DNA of 41,313 nucleotides from an uncultured Alcaligenaceae bacterium (lineage in GTDB: Bacteria; Pseudomonadota; Gammaproteobacteria; Burkholderiales; Burkholderiaceae_B). Both the position numbers and the translations under genes were made by a program. The notes beneath the pieces were generated by a model. The model made no database searches, had not been told where the DNA came from, and was given only the letters and a program-made list of their open reading frames with translations. Positions 8,981 through 17,223 of the stretch are shown piece by piece. Numbering within the stretch: the stretch's first letter is position 1; every line of letters starts with the position of its first letter. The stretch spans positions 1 through 41,313 of the forward strand of contig CALKIR010000034.1 of the NCBI GenBank assembly GCA_937995985.1, read 5' to 3'.

Positions 8981-9015
8981 GGGCACAGGTGCCTATTTTT
9001 CTGGCACCTGTGTCC
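8981..9015 (-). other. Intergenic hairpin between ridA and recG
   Basis: Stem of 13 positions with one wobble (+ strand GGGCACAGGTGCC / GGCACCTGTGTCC, 9-nt loop), between the ridA stop and the recG ATG. There is no T-run after the stem on either strand, so it is not a canonical intrinsic terminator. It may be an RNA processing or stability element in the ridA-recG transcript. Confidence 0.6.
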
Positions 9016-9024
9016 TCATGCAGT

Positions 9025-9417
9025 TTATTCAGGTATGACTGCAATGGCCTCAACTTCAAACTGAGCCCCTTTAGGCAAACTGGCTACGCCAATAGTGGAG
9101 CGTGCTGGGAACGGCTCAGGGACCAATTCGGCCATAATGGCATTGACCGTGGCAAACATACTCAAATCGGTAAGAAACAGCGTAAATTTGACCACATGTT
9201 CAAACGTTGCCCCTTCTGCTGCTAAAACTGCTTGCAGGTTTTCAAAGGCTTGGCGTGCTTGGGCTTCGAAGTTTTCTGAAATCAACTCCCCTGTTGACAC
9301 ATCTAGAGGCAATTGGCCAGAAATATAGAGAGTTTTTCCTTGTGGTGCCACAATGGCCTGAGAGTATGGGCCAACTGCTGCTGGGGCTTGATCGGTAAAC
9401 ACAACTTTTTTGCTCAT
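9025..9417 (-). CDS. ridA: RidA family enamine/imine deaminase
   Basis: Trimeric RidA/YjgF protein of 130 residues that hydrolyses reactive 2-aminoacrylate-type enamines and imines released by PLP enzymes. Family features: APAAVGPYSQAI at the N-terminus, LYISGQLPLD, the catalytic-site arginine in PFPARSTIGVASLPKGAQFEVEA, and C-terminal IAVIPE. Start ATG is preceded by GGAG. In many relatives ridA follows spoT; here the upstream gene is not spoT but the 3' end of a ferredoxin reductase gene, 243 bp away. Confidence 0.96.
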   Translation of the reverse strand: MSKKVVFTDQAPAAVGPYSQAIVAPQGKTLYISGQLPLDVSTGELISENFEAQARQAFENLQAVLAAEGATFEHVVKFTLFLTDLSMFATVNAIMAELVPEPFPARSTIGVASLPKGAQFEVEAIAVIPE

Positions 9418-9569
9418 AAAGTCGCTCCAAGTTTTAAAATTATTAGGATTAACAAGTTGGGTCAGCCCAGTATGAATCTTGCTGATGCCAAAACTGCTAG
9501 TTTAGCTAAAATCAACCTTAGAGTATAACGCGTTGACGCAAAAAAACGCAGTATGGTAATGCACGCCAT

Positions 9570-9596
9570 AAAAAACCGGGCCCTTATGGAGCCCGG
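9570..9596 (-). terminator. Intrinsic terminator of the ferredoxin reductase gene
   Basis: GC-rich hairpin with arms CCGGGC (9576-9581) and GCCCGG (9591-9596), extended by further pairs around a TTAT loop. It is followed by a run of T's on the minus strand, about 65 bp past the gene's stop. Confidence 0.85.
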
Positions 9597-9660
9597 CTAA
9601 ATAAAGCAGCATATATAAACAAATCGTTAATTAATGAAGCGCATGGGTAGTTAGGGAAAT

Positions 9661-10437
9661 TTATTTCTCCACAAAAGCCCGCTCAATAACATAATCACCG
9701 GGCTGTCCCAAGCCGGGAGAAATTTCAAAGCCCCGATCATCAAGGCGTTGTGTTAAATCTTTTAGCATTGAAGGGCTACCGCAGATCATCGCTCGGTCCT
9801 GTTCGGGATCCATTATCGGTAGGCCAATCTTTGTAAATAATTCGTTGGTATCTAGCCAGGTGGTGATCCTGCCCTCATTGCGGAAGGGTTCACGTGTAAC
9901 CGTTGGGAAATAAATCAATTTTTCACGTACGAGTTCGCCAAAAAACTCATTATTTGGCAGCTCATTAGTGATAAAGTCATAGTACGCCAGCTCGCTCACA
10001 TAGCGCACACCATGCACCAAAACCACATGCTCAAAGCGCTCGTAAACACTGGGGTCTTTGATAATACTCATGAAAGGTGCCAATCCAGTCCCGGTGCCAA
10101 GCAAGTAAAGATTACGTCCTGGCCGAAGATCATCGACGACCAAAGTGCCTACTGGCTTGCGGCTCACCAAAATGGTATCGCCCTCTTTGATATGCTGCAA
10201 ACGAGAGGTTAACGGACCATCTGGAACCTTAATGCTCAAAAACTCAAGGTTTTCTTCATAGTTTGCGCTGACCATACTGTAAGCACGCATCAAAGGCTTG
10301 CCATCCACCTCAAGCCCTATCATGACAAAATGGCCATTATTGAAACGCAGACTTTTGTCGCGAGTGGTAGTAAAGGAAAAAAGGGTATCGTTCCAGTGAT
10401 GGACGCTCAAAACGCGTTCTGTATTGTATGCAGCCAT
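9661..10437 (-). CDS. fpr: Ferredoxin/flavodoxin-NADP+ reductase
   Basis: FAD enzyme of 258 residues that moves electrons between NADPH and ferredoxin or flavodoxin. The FAD-binding motif RAYSMVS is at about residues 50-56, the NADP-binding GTGTGLAPFMS follows near residue 115, then CGSPSMLKDL. The C-terminus VIERAFVEK is typical of the bacterial subclass found in Azotobacter and Pseudomonas. It is divergent from the iron transporter operon across a 405-bp spacer. Related fpr genes respond to oxidative stress or iron. A short dyad lies about 80 bp upstream, but no regulator can be named from sequence. Confidence 0.95.
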   Translation of the reverse strand: MAAYNTERVLSVHHWNDTLFSFTTTRDKSLRFNNGHFVMIGLEVDGKPLMRAYSMVSANYEENLEFLSIKVPDGPLTSRLQHIKEGDTILVSRKPVGTLVVDDLRPGRNLYLLGTGTGLAPFMSIIKDPSVYERFEHVVLVHGVRYVSELAYYDFITNELPNNEFFGELVREKLIYFPTVTREPFRNEGRITTWLDTNELFTKIGLPIMDPEQDRAMICGSPSMLKDLTQRLDDRGFEISPGLGQPGDYVIERAFVEK

Positions 10438-10514
10438 GAGTTTAACAATGTTATTAACTATGTTGAAAAGTATATGAAATGAGGATTCTGCTCAAATCAC
10501 AGGAATCGCTCAAC

Positions 10515-10530
10515 CTAGGGTAACCCCTAG
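10515..10530. promoter_or_regulatory. Short dyad upstream of fpr
   Basis: Arms CTAGGG and CCCTAG around TAAC, about 80 bp upstream of the fpr start. It could be an operator; the binding protein is unknown. Confidence 0.3.
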
Positions 10531-10709
10531 CTACTTAAAAAGTAAAGTACAACCGAACAGAAACACCAAAAATAGAGCACACAGCAAGCAATATTGGTGA
10601 TGATGAGTAGCACCATAACAGAAAGCAACCTTTATATGCTTTGTTTTTGATCATGAATACAGGCTAATTGCTTGCAAGGAGCGCATAGGTTTGGTATCGT
10701 TCAAATGTA

Positions 10710-10728
10710 GATAAGAATTGTTTTCATT
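10710..10728. promoter_or_regulatory. Candidate Fur box upstream of fbpABC
   Basis: GATAAGAATTGTTTTCATT matches 11 of 19 positions of the Fur consensus GATAATGATAATCATTATC. AT-rich repeat units continue to its right (TTCATTT). It lies about 115 bp before the ferric-iron transporter. Iron repression would fit the function, but the match is only moderate. Confidence 0.45.
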
Positions 10729-10842
10729 TTCATTTAGCACATTTGCTCGACAGAGCTGAGCTATTTTAGCTGCTGCGAGATTATTTGGGCTTTGTTTTTA
10801 ATACTCTAATACTACTGAGGGCTCTTTTTGTAGGAGTAGTTT

Positions 10843-11880
10843 ATGAATTTTATCACCCGGCAGCGTCTTTTTCTTGGTGCCTTAACATTAACAATGGGTG
10901 GTTTAGCGAGTGCCCCTGCTCTTGCCGCCGATGAGGTTAACCTATACACCACGCGTGAGCCTCAATTAATCCTTCCCTTGCTGGAATCCTTTACCGAAGA
11001 AACAGGGATTAAAGTTAATACTGTTTTTGTTAAAGATGGTCTTATTGAACGCATCAAAAGTGAGGGGGCTCACTCACCTGCAGATGTACTAATGACAGTA
11101 GATATTGGCAATTTACTTGATTTAGTTGAGGCCGATGTCACTCAGCCCGTCGACTCCGCTACACTCACAGAGGTTATTCCCGAACACTTACGAGGGAGTG
11201 ACTGGTTTACCCTATCATTGCGGGATCGAGTAGCCTATGTGGCTGCAGATTTAGATGTTGATGAAATCACCTACGAAGAGTTTGCGGATCCCAAATGGAA
11301 AGGCAAAGTGTGCATTCGCTCAGGACAGCACCCCTATAATACGGCTTTAATTGCTGCCATGATTGCTCATAATGGTGTAGAAGCCACAGAAGAATGGTTG
11401 CGCGGGGTCAAGGCTAACCTAGGACGCAAGGCTGCCGGCGGCGATCGAGACGTGGCGCGCGATATTTTAGGGGGAATTTGTGATATCGGTATTGCCAATG
11501 CCTATTATGTAGGACGCATGAAAAATGCAGAGCCAGGCACTGATGCGCATGCTTGGGGCGAGGCGATAAAAGTAGTACGCCCAACCTTTGCAGGAGCAGA
11601 TAAACCAGGCACCCATGTGAACATTTCTGGTGCAGCAGTTGCAAAACATGCGCCTAACAAAGATAATGCCATAGCATTGCTTGAGTTTTTAGTCACCGAC
11701 GATGCTCAAAGCATGTATGCCAAAGCAAACTACGAATATCCCGTCAAAAAGGGCGTGGAGCTTGATCCCGTAGTTGCAAGCTTTGGTGAGCTCATCCCGG
11801 ATGAGTTAGCGCTGACCGAGATCGCCAAATATCGCAAACAAGCCAGTGAGTTGGTAGACAAGGTTGGCTTTAATAACTAA
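10843..11880 (+). CDS. fbpA: Ferric iron ABC transporter, periplasmic binding protein
   Basis: Periplasmic Fe(III)-binding protein of the FbpA/FutA/SfuA family, 345 residues. A signal peptide ends near ALA-ADEVNLYTTR (about residue 29). The paired tyrosines that coordinate iron in this family are seen in GIANAYYVGRMK. Other family features are TVFVKDGLIERI, SPADVLMTVDIGNL and NISGAAVAKHAPN. An AGGAG ribosome binding site precedes the ATG. It is the first gene of fbpABC and binds ferric iron, free or from chelates, for delivery to the permease. A possible Fur box lies upstream. Confidence 0.95.
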   Translation: MNFITRQRLFLGALTLTMGGLASAPALAADEVNLYTTREPQLILPLLESFTEETGIKVNTVFVKDGLIERIKSEGAHSPADVLMTVDIGNLLDLVEADVTQPVDSATLTEVIPEHLRGSDWFTLSLRDRVAYVAADLDVDEITYEEFADPKWKGKVCIRSGQHPYNTALIAAMIAHNGVEATEEWLRGVKANLGRKAAGGDRDVARDILGGICDIGIANAYYVGRMKNAEPGTDAHAWGEAIKVVRPTFAGADKPGTHVNISGAAVAKHAPNKDNAIALLEFLVTDDAQSMYAKANYEYPVKKGVELDPVVASFGELIPDELALTEIAKYRKQASELVDKVGFNN

Positions 11881-11898
11881 ACCATTACATCAGTCACA

Positions 11899-13644
11899 TT
11901 GGGAACGAAACATCAATTGGCCACAGCAAAGCTCTCTAAACAGACTGCGCGGCCAATTCACAATACATCATTGCGACACTCTTTCAGCCAACCCTTGCGT
12001 ATTACAGGTAGGGGTTGGCTAAGCGCATCGATACTTATTGTTGCGCTCGTATTAGCTCCCTTAGCAGTGTTGCTATGGCATGCAATCCAAGGCTCTACTC
12101 ATCATTGGCAGCATTTAGTGCAGCATGTCCTTCCCGTTTCTTTTGGCAATACCGTACTCTTGCTAGGCGGCGTAGGCGCATTAGTGACTGCTTTAGGTGT
12201 CGGTAGTGCTTGGCTAATTACCGCCTATGATTTTCCAACCCGTCGTTTATTAGTATGGGCTCTTTTGCTTCCGCTTGCTGTCCCTACGTATATTGTGGCC
12301 TTTGCCTACCTTGATATTTTGCACCCAATTGGCCCTGTACAAAGTTTTATCCGTGAGCTTTTAGGATACAGCAGCCCCCGACAATTTCGTCTACCTGACA
12401 TTCGCTCCCTGTTTGGCGCCATTATCTTATTAGGTTTTGTACTGTATCCCTATGTGTATCTCACTACCCGAGCCATGTTTGCTACCCAAAGCAACAATAT
12501 TTTTGAGGCCGCACGAGTACTGGGTGAGAGTCGGTTCTCAGCATTTTATCGGGTCATTTTACCTATGGCACGCCCTGCTGTTGCAGTTGGGGTGAGCTTG
12601 GCTTTACTAGAGACCTTAAATGACATTGGAGCTGCTGAGTTTTTAGGGGTACAAACATTAACCGTTTCTATTTACACAACGTGGGTGACCCGCTCTGATT
12701 TAGCGGGGGCGGCACAAATTGCCCTGGCTATGTTTGTATTAGTGGCTGCTTTAATCATGATAGAGCGCTATGGGCGGCGGCGCCAGGGCTATCAGCAAAA
12801 TCATCGCTCACAAAGTTTGCAGCCCCTCAAACTAACCGGCCTGAGTGCGCTCATCGCAATGGGCCTAGGGTGGTTTCCTGTCCTTGTTGGCTTTGTTGCT
12901 CCGGCTCTATATTTGGCCAGCGAAAGCTGGAAACACGTGCATCATACTGGATATGTATCACAACAACTCCTAAGCAGTGCGGTTAATACATTGAGTATTG
13001 CTTTGGTAGCTACATTGCTTACTGTAATGGCAGGCCTAATTATCGCTTATTGCGCCCGCACAGTTGGTTATGGATATAAAAATAGGTTAGGTAGCAGCTT
13101 GGTGCGCTTGGGCTCTATTGGCTATGCCATTCCTGGAACAGTGCTTGCTATCGGTTTATTAAGTCTTTTTGTATTTACCGATCAAATATTTTCTTTTTTT
13201 CTCAAGCTCCTTTATCATGATGCAGCCCCACGATTATTCCTGATGGGGTCTATGACGGCTCTAGTGCTGGCTTATATGATTCGCTTTTTGGCCATTTCTG
13301 CCGGCGGAGTTGAGGCTGCTTTAGGGCGCATCTCCCCTTCTATTGAGCAAGCTTCTCGTTTACTCGGAGAGTCGTCATTGGGCACGCTTAGACGCGTTCA
13401 TTTGCCCATGCTACGCCCAGCCTTAGGCGCTGCGGCAATGCTGATATTTGTTGATGCGATGAAAGAGCTGCCGGCCACATTGTTATTGCGACCGATGAAT
13501 TTTGAAACACTCGCAACTTGGCTCTATGCAGAAGCCTCACGAGGCACTTACGAAGAAGGGGCTATTGCAGCATTAGCTATTGTGGCAGCAGGGTTGTTAC
13601 CGGTTATTGTTTTAGCGCGTACACAACTACGATTACGCAAGTAG
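11899..13644 (+). CDS. fbpB: Ferric iron ABC transporter, fused permease
   Basis: Inner-membrane permease of 581 residues with about 12 helices, made of two tandem binding-protein-dependent permease domains, as in FbpB/SfuB. Each half carries the cytoplasmic EAA loop that contacts the ATPase: EAARVLGES in the first half and EQASRLLGES in the second. The start is uncertain. The reading frame has no ATG or GTG near its N-terminus; TTG at 11899 is used here, with another TTG at 11917 and weak ribosome binding sites for both. It lies 18 bp after fbpA and 7 bp before fbpC, a tight operon. Confidence 0.94.
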   Translation: MGTKHQLATAKLSKQTARPIHNTSLRHSFSQPLRITGRGWLSASILIVALVLAPLAVLLWHAIQGSTHHWQHLVQHVLPVSFGNTVLLLGGVGALVTALGVGSAWLITAYDFPTRRLLVWALLLPLAVPTYIVAFAYLDILHPIGPVQSFIRELLGYSSPRQFRLPDIRSLFGAIILLGFVLYPYVYLTTRAMFATQSNNIFEAARVLGESRFSAFYRVILPMARPAVAVGVSLALLETLNDIGAAEFLGVQTLTVSIYTTWVTRSDLAGAAQIALAMFVLVAALIMIERYGRRRQGYQQNHRSQSLQPLKLTGLSALIAMGLGWFPVLVGFVAPALYLASESWKHVHHTGYVSQQLLSSAVNTLSIALVATLLTVMAGLIIAYCARTVGYGYKNRLGSSLVRLGSIGYAIPGTVLAIGLLSLFVFTDQIFSFFLKLLYHDAAPRLFLMGSMTALVLAYMIRFLAISAGGVEAALGRISPSIEQASRLLGESSLGTLRRVHLPMLRPALGAAAMLIFVDAMKELPATLLLRPMNFETLATWLYAEASRGTYEEGAIAALAIVAAGLLPVIVLARTQLRLRK

Positions 13645-13651
13645 GTATATT

Positions 13652-14455
13652 ATGTCTGCTTTTTTACATATCGATTCTATTCACTTGGCGTATCCCAGCC
13701 CCGAAGGGCTCAAAACTATTGTTGAGCACTTAAGCTTATCCTTAGACAGTGGTGAGATTGGCTGCCTGCTCGGTGCATCCGGTTGTGGTAAAACCACTGT
13801 GCTAAGAGCAATTGCAGGGTTTGAGCCCGTACGTGCCGGTAGCATACAGCTCGGTAACCGCATCCTGTCTTCTGCAGAGCACTGGGTAGAGCCTGAAGAT
13901 CGCCAAGTGGGCATGATGTTTCAAGATTATGCGCTATTCCCTCACCTAACAGTAGAAAAAAATATTAGCTTTGGATTGCGCCGACTGTCTCGAGCCCAAC
14001 AACGTGAGCGTGTACAAGCAATGCTCGAGTTAGTGGGACTAACGGATAAAATCAAACAGTATCCCCATGAATTATCCGGTGGCCAGCAGCAACGCGTGGC
14101 TTTAGCGCGCGCATTAGCGCCCAAGCCAGCACTATTGCTATTAGATGAGCCTTTTTCTAACTTAGATATTGATACCCGTGAACGTTTGGCTTTTGAAGTT
14201 CGTGATATCTTGAAAGAAACTGGGGTGACTGCGCTATTGGTTACGCATAATCAAGCAGAGGCCTTTGCTATTGCTGATCAGATTGGAATCATGCATCAGG
14301 GCAGTATTGTGCAGTGGGACACCCCCTATGGCTTACATCATCACCCAGTTAATGAGTTTGTCGCGGATTTTATTCGTCGGCAAAGCTTATTAGAGCAAAG
14401 GCAGATAAGCCTGCTGCGTGGCCATGATTTGCCCGCAGAAGCACTCACCGCCTAG
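13652..14455 (+). CDS. fbpC: Ferric iron ABC transporter, ATP-binding protein
   Basis: Cytoplasmic ATPase subunit, 267 residues. Walker A GASGCGKTT, Q-loop FQDYALFPHL, signature LSGGQQQRVALARAL, Walker B LLLLDEPFSNLD and switch histidine VTHNQ are all intact. Length is short for FbpC, which often has a C-terminal TOBE domain of about 100 residues; here only a short tail remains after the ATPase core. This suggests a compact version without the usual regulatory domain. It is the last gene of fbpABC and converges on hppD with only 20 bp between stop codons and no clear terminator. Confidence 0.94.
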   Translation: MSAFLHIDSIHLAYPSPEGLKTIVEHLSLSLDSGEIGCLLGASGCGKTTVLRAIAGFEPVRAGSIQLGNRILSSAEHWVEPEDRQVGMMFQDYALFPHLTVEKNISFGLRRLSRAQQRERVQAMLELVGLTDKIKQYPHELSGGQQQRVALARALAPKPALLLLDEPFSNLDIDTRERLAFEVRDILKETGVTALLVTHNQAEAFAIADQIGIMHQGSIVQWDTPYGLHHHPVNEFVADFIRRQSLLEQRQISLLRGHDLPAEALTA

Positions 14456-14475
14456 GTTTTAATAAGCTGTGCTGC

Positions 14476-15564
14476 CTAATGTGTGGGGTCATGGGGGTTA
14501 AGTGTGCCGCGCCGTAGCTGATCACGCTCGAGGGATTCAAACAGAGCTTTGAAATTTCCCTCTCCAAAACCCTCATCCCCCTTGCGTTGAATAAATTCAA
14601 AAAACACAGGTCCCAATAAGGGCTCTGAGAATATTTGTAGCAATAAGCGAGGAGCGGAACCCGAGGTCGTGCCATCCATTAGGATCCCCCTACTTTGCAA
14701 GGCTGAGACCTCCTCGCCATGCCCCGGCAGACGTTCGGATAACATCTCATAATAGGTATTGCTTGGGGCGCTCATTAATGGAATGCCAGCACGTTTTAAA
14801 TGGTCAATAGAGGCATAAATATTATCGGTAGCTAAGGCAATATGCTGTATCCCTTCTCCATTAAAGGCTAATAAAAATTCTTCTATCTGCCCTCCCCCTA
14901 GCTCCGCCTCTTCGTTCAAAGGAATGCGAATTTTCCCATCGGGTGCAGTCATAGCCCGTGAAGTAAGCCCCGTATATTCTCCTTTAATGTCAAAATAACG
15001 GATCTCTTTAAAATTAAATAAGCGCTCGTAAAAATTAGCCCAATGACTCATCCGGCCTCGATAGACATTGTGAGTTAAGTGATCAATGACGGTAAAACCA
15101 TAGCCTACGGGATGCTTGTCTACATTAGGCAGATATTCAAAATCAATATCATAAATACTGTGCCCCTCTTGGTATCGGTCAATCAAATAGAGAGGGGCTC
15201 CGCCAATGCCTTTGATTGCGGGTAAACGCAGCTCCATCGGTCCGGTTGGAACCTCTATAGCCTGTGCGCCCAAGTCTAAAGCTCGCTGATAGGCCTTAGG
15301 CGCATGACGTACCCTAAAAGCTAAACCACAAGCAGAGGGACCATGCTCTTGGGCAAAATACCATGCATCACTATAGGGCTCGCGATTCACGATGAAATTA
15401 ATCCCCCCCTGCCTAAAAAGGGAAACATCCTTAGAACGATGGCGGGCGATTTCAGTAAATCCTAGCTGAATAAATAATGGCTCGAGTATGTTGGGCACTG
15501 GACTGGCAAACTCAACAAACTCAAAGCCATCTAAACCCATGGGATTATCAAATAAATCGGCCAT
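14476..15564 (-). CDS. hppD: 4-hydroxyphenylpyruvate dioxygenase
   Basis: Fe(II) dioxygenase of tyrosine breakdown that turns 4-hydroxyphenylpyruvate into homogentisate. 362 residues, usual for bacterial enzymes. It has two vicinal-oxygen-chelate domains. The iron ligands are readable as His in GFTVIDHLTHNV, His in GIQHIALATDNI, and Glu in the C-terminal FFEFIQRKGDEGFGEGNF. The substrate-contact segment TTSGSAPRLLLQIFSE is present. A strong AAAGGAGGAGG ribosome binding site precedes the ATG. No homogentisate dioxygenase or other tyrosine-degradation gene is nearby, so the pathway is dispersed, or homogentisate is used for pigment. Confidence 0.95.
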   Translation of the reverse strand: MADLFDNPMGLDGFEFVEFASPVPNILEPLFIQLGFTEIARHRSKDVSLFRQGGINFIVNREPYSDAWYFAQEHGPSACGLAFRVRHAPKAYQRALDLGAQAIEVPTGPMELRLPAIKGIGGAPLYLIDRYQEGHSIYDIDFEYLPNVDKHPVGYGFTVIDHLTHNVYRGRMSHWANFYERLFNFKEIRYFDIKGEYTGLTSRAMTAPDGKIRIPLNEEAELGGGQIEEFLLAFNGEGIQHIALATDNIYASIDHLKRAGIPLMSAPSNTYYEMLSERLPGHGEEVSALQSRGILMDGTTSGSAPRLLLQIFSEPLLGPVFFEFIQRKGDEGFGEGNFKALFESLERDQLRRGTLNPHDPTH

Positions 15565-15672
15565 CCCCTCCTCCTTTAACTGTATGATTCTTTTTATTAA
15601 TCTACATTAATCTATGCATGATTCATCTAAGTGCTTTCCCCAGATTAGCAGCAAGTATGGCCCCCATAGGGC

Positions 15673-17100
15673 TTAAATGCTGTAATACATATCAAACTCA
15701 GCAGGATGAGGCGTAGTCCGCAGCCTATCAACCTCTTGTTGTTTGATTTCAATAAAGGCATCAATAAGTGGATCAGTAAAGACACCGCCACGGAGCAAAA
15801 ACTCTCTATCCTGATCGAGACAATGTAGGGCCTGCTCTAAAGAACTGCATACAGTAGGGATTTTGTTATCTTCTTCGGGCGGCAGATCATATAAATTTTT
15901 ATCCGCAGGGTCCCCAGGGTGGATTTTATTTTCTATCCCATCCAAGCCTGCCATTAATAAGGCGCTAAAGAGCAGATAAGGATTAGCCATCGGATCTGGG
16001 AAACGTGCCTCTACACGCCGAGCCTTGGGATTACTCACATAAGGAATTCGAATTGAAGCAGAACGATTACGAGCTGAATAGGCTAATTTAACTGGAGCCT
16101 CATAATGAGGCACAAGGCGTTTATAAGAGTTAGTGGTAGGGTTGGCCAGCGCATTTAGGGCTCGAGCATGTTTGATAATCCCCCCAATGTAATACAGTGC
16201 CATATCTGATAGCCCACCATAACCACTGCCTGAAAATAAGTTTTCACCATTCTTCCAGATGGATTGATGGACATGCATCCCGGAGCCATTATCACCTAAT
16301 AAGGGCTTGGGCATAAAAGTGGCTGTCTTTCCATAGAGATGAGCCACATTAAAAACAGTATATTTAAAAATCTGATTCCAATCGGCGCGCTCCACTAAGG
16401 TAGAAAAACGGGTTCCTATTTCTAATTGGCCCGCTGCGGCCACCTCATGATGATGGATCTCTACAGGCACCCCTTGTTGCTCGAGCAGCAGGCACATTTC
16501 AGAGCGCATATCTTGATAGGCATCAATGGGAGGAACTCGACTATACCCCCCTTTGAGTCCAGGACGATGACCAAGATTGCGATAACCGCTGCCCTGCCCT
16601 TGTGCGCTATGCCGACTGGCCCAAGGGGCTGTCTCAGAGTGAATTTCTACAAAATTACCACTCATATCATCGCCCCAACGCACTCCATCGAATACAAAAA
16701 ACTCTGGTTCTGGACCGAAAAAAGCTTGATCGCCTAATCCTGTGGAGCGCAAATAAGCCTCAGCGCGGCGGGCCAAGGAACGAGGATCGCGCTCATAGCC
16801 ATTGAGATCAACAGGGTCTACCACATCGCAAGTAAAAATAACGGTGCGCTCTTCACGAAAAGGATCAAAGCGCATGCTGTTTAAATCAGGCATTAACAGC
16901 ATATCGGAAGCTTCTACCCCTTTCCAGCCGGGCATTGAAGAACCATCAAAGGGAATCCCTGCCTCGATGCACTGCTCATCAAAACGCTCAGCAGGCAAGG
17001 TGAGATGGTGCTCACGCCCCAAAATATCAGTAAAACGACAGTCGACGAAAGGAATATCATTTTCGGCTAAATAGGCGATAATTTTTTCTGGGCGTGACAT
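15673..17100 (-). CDS. glnA: Type I glutamine synthetase
   Basis: Dodecameric enzyme that makes glutamine from glutamate, ammonia and ATP. 475 residues, normal for the GSI-beta class. Signature segments include VDCRFTDILGREHHL, FDGSSMPGW, the ATP-site region GDNGSGMHVHQSIW, and the NRSASIRIPY glutamate loop. Tyr404 in KNLYDLPPEE corresponds to the adenylylated tyrosine, so control by GlnE is expected. Ribosome binding site GGAG precedes ATG. No ntrB/ntrC genes follow, unlike enteric bacteria, and I found no sigma-54 promoter in the 123 bp upstream. Confidence 0.97.
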   Translation of the reverse strand: MSRPEKIIAYLAENDIPFVDCRFTDILGREHHLTLPAERFDEQCIEAGIPFDGSSMPGWKGVEASDMLLMPDLNSMRFDPFREERTVIFTCDVVDPVDLNGYERDPRSLARRAEAYLRSTGLGDQAFFGPEPEFFVFDGVRWGDDMSGNFVEIHSETAPWASRHSAQGQGSGYRNLGHRPGLKGGYSRVPPIDAYQDMRSEMCLLLEQQGVPVEIHHHEVAAAGQLEIGTRFSTLVERADWNQIFKYTVFNVAHLYGKTATFMPKPLLGDNGSGMHVHQSIWKNGENLFSGSGYGGLSDMALYYIGGIIKHARALNALANPTTNSYKRLVPHYEAPVKLAYSARNRSASIRIPYVSNPKARRVEARFPDPMANPYLLFSALLMAGLDGIENKIHPGDPADKNLYDLPPEEDNKIPTVCSSLEQALHCLDQDREFLLRGGVFTDPLIDAFIEIKQQEVDRLRTTPHPAEFDMYYSI

Positions 17101-17223
17101 GCAAACTCCGTATCAGGGATAAATCATTAGCTCTGCTAATTTTAAAACAAAAGCAATAGGGACGTGTGCACATGGGCGACAACACTATGGCTTTAGTGCA
17201 TAAACAACAGTTTCAATCTGTTC

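Larger units (their letters stand above)
10438..10842. other. 405-bp divergent regulatory region, fpr / fbpA
   Basis: This spacer holds a CTAGGG-TAAC-CCCTAG dyad at 10515-10530 and a possible Fur box at 10710-10728. On the minus strand there is a TTGAGC...TATACT promoter-like pair close to fpr. A 16-codon frame starting near 10599 has no convincing ribosome binding site. No longer gene is visible. Confidence 0.6.

Noticed and set aside
10599..10649. 16-codon frame upstream of fbpA as a leader peptide
   Set aside because: No good ribosome binding site, no terminator or alternative pairing near it; chance frame in AT-rich DNA.
17101..17223. Sigma-54 promoter upstream of glnA
   Set aside because: No TGGCAC-N5-TTGC-like pair with correct spacing was found on the minus strand.
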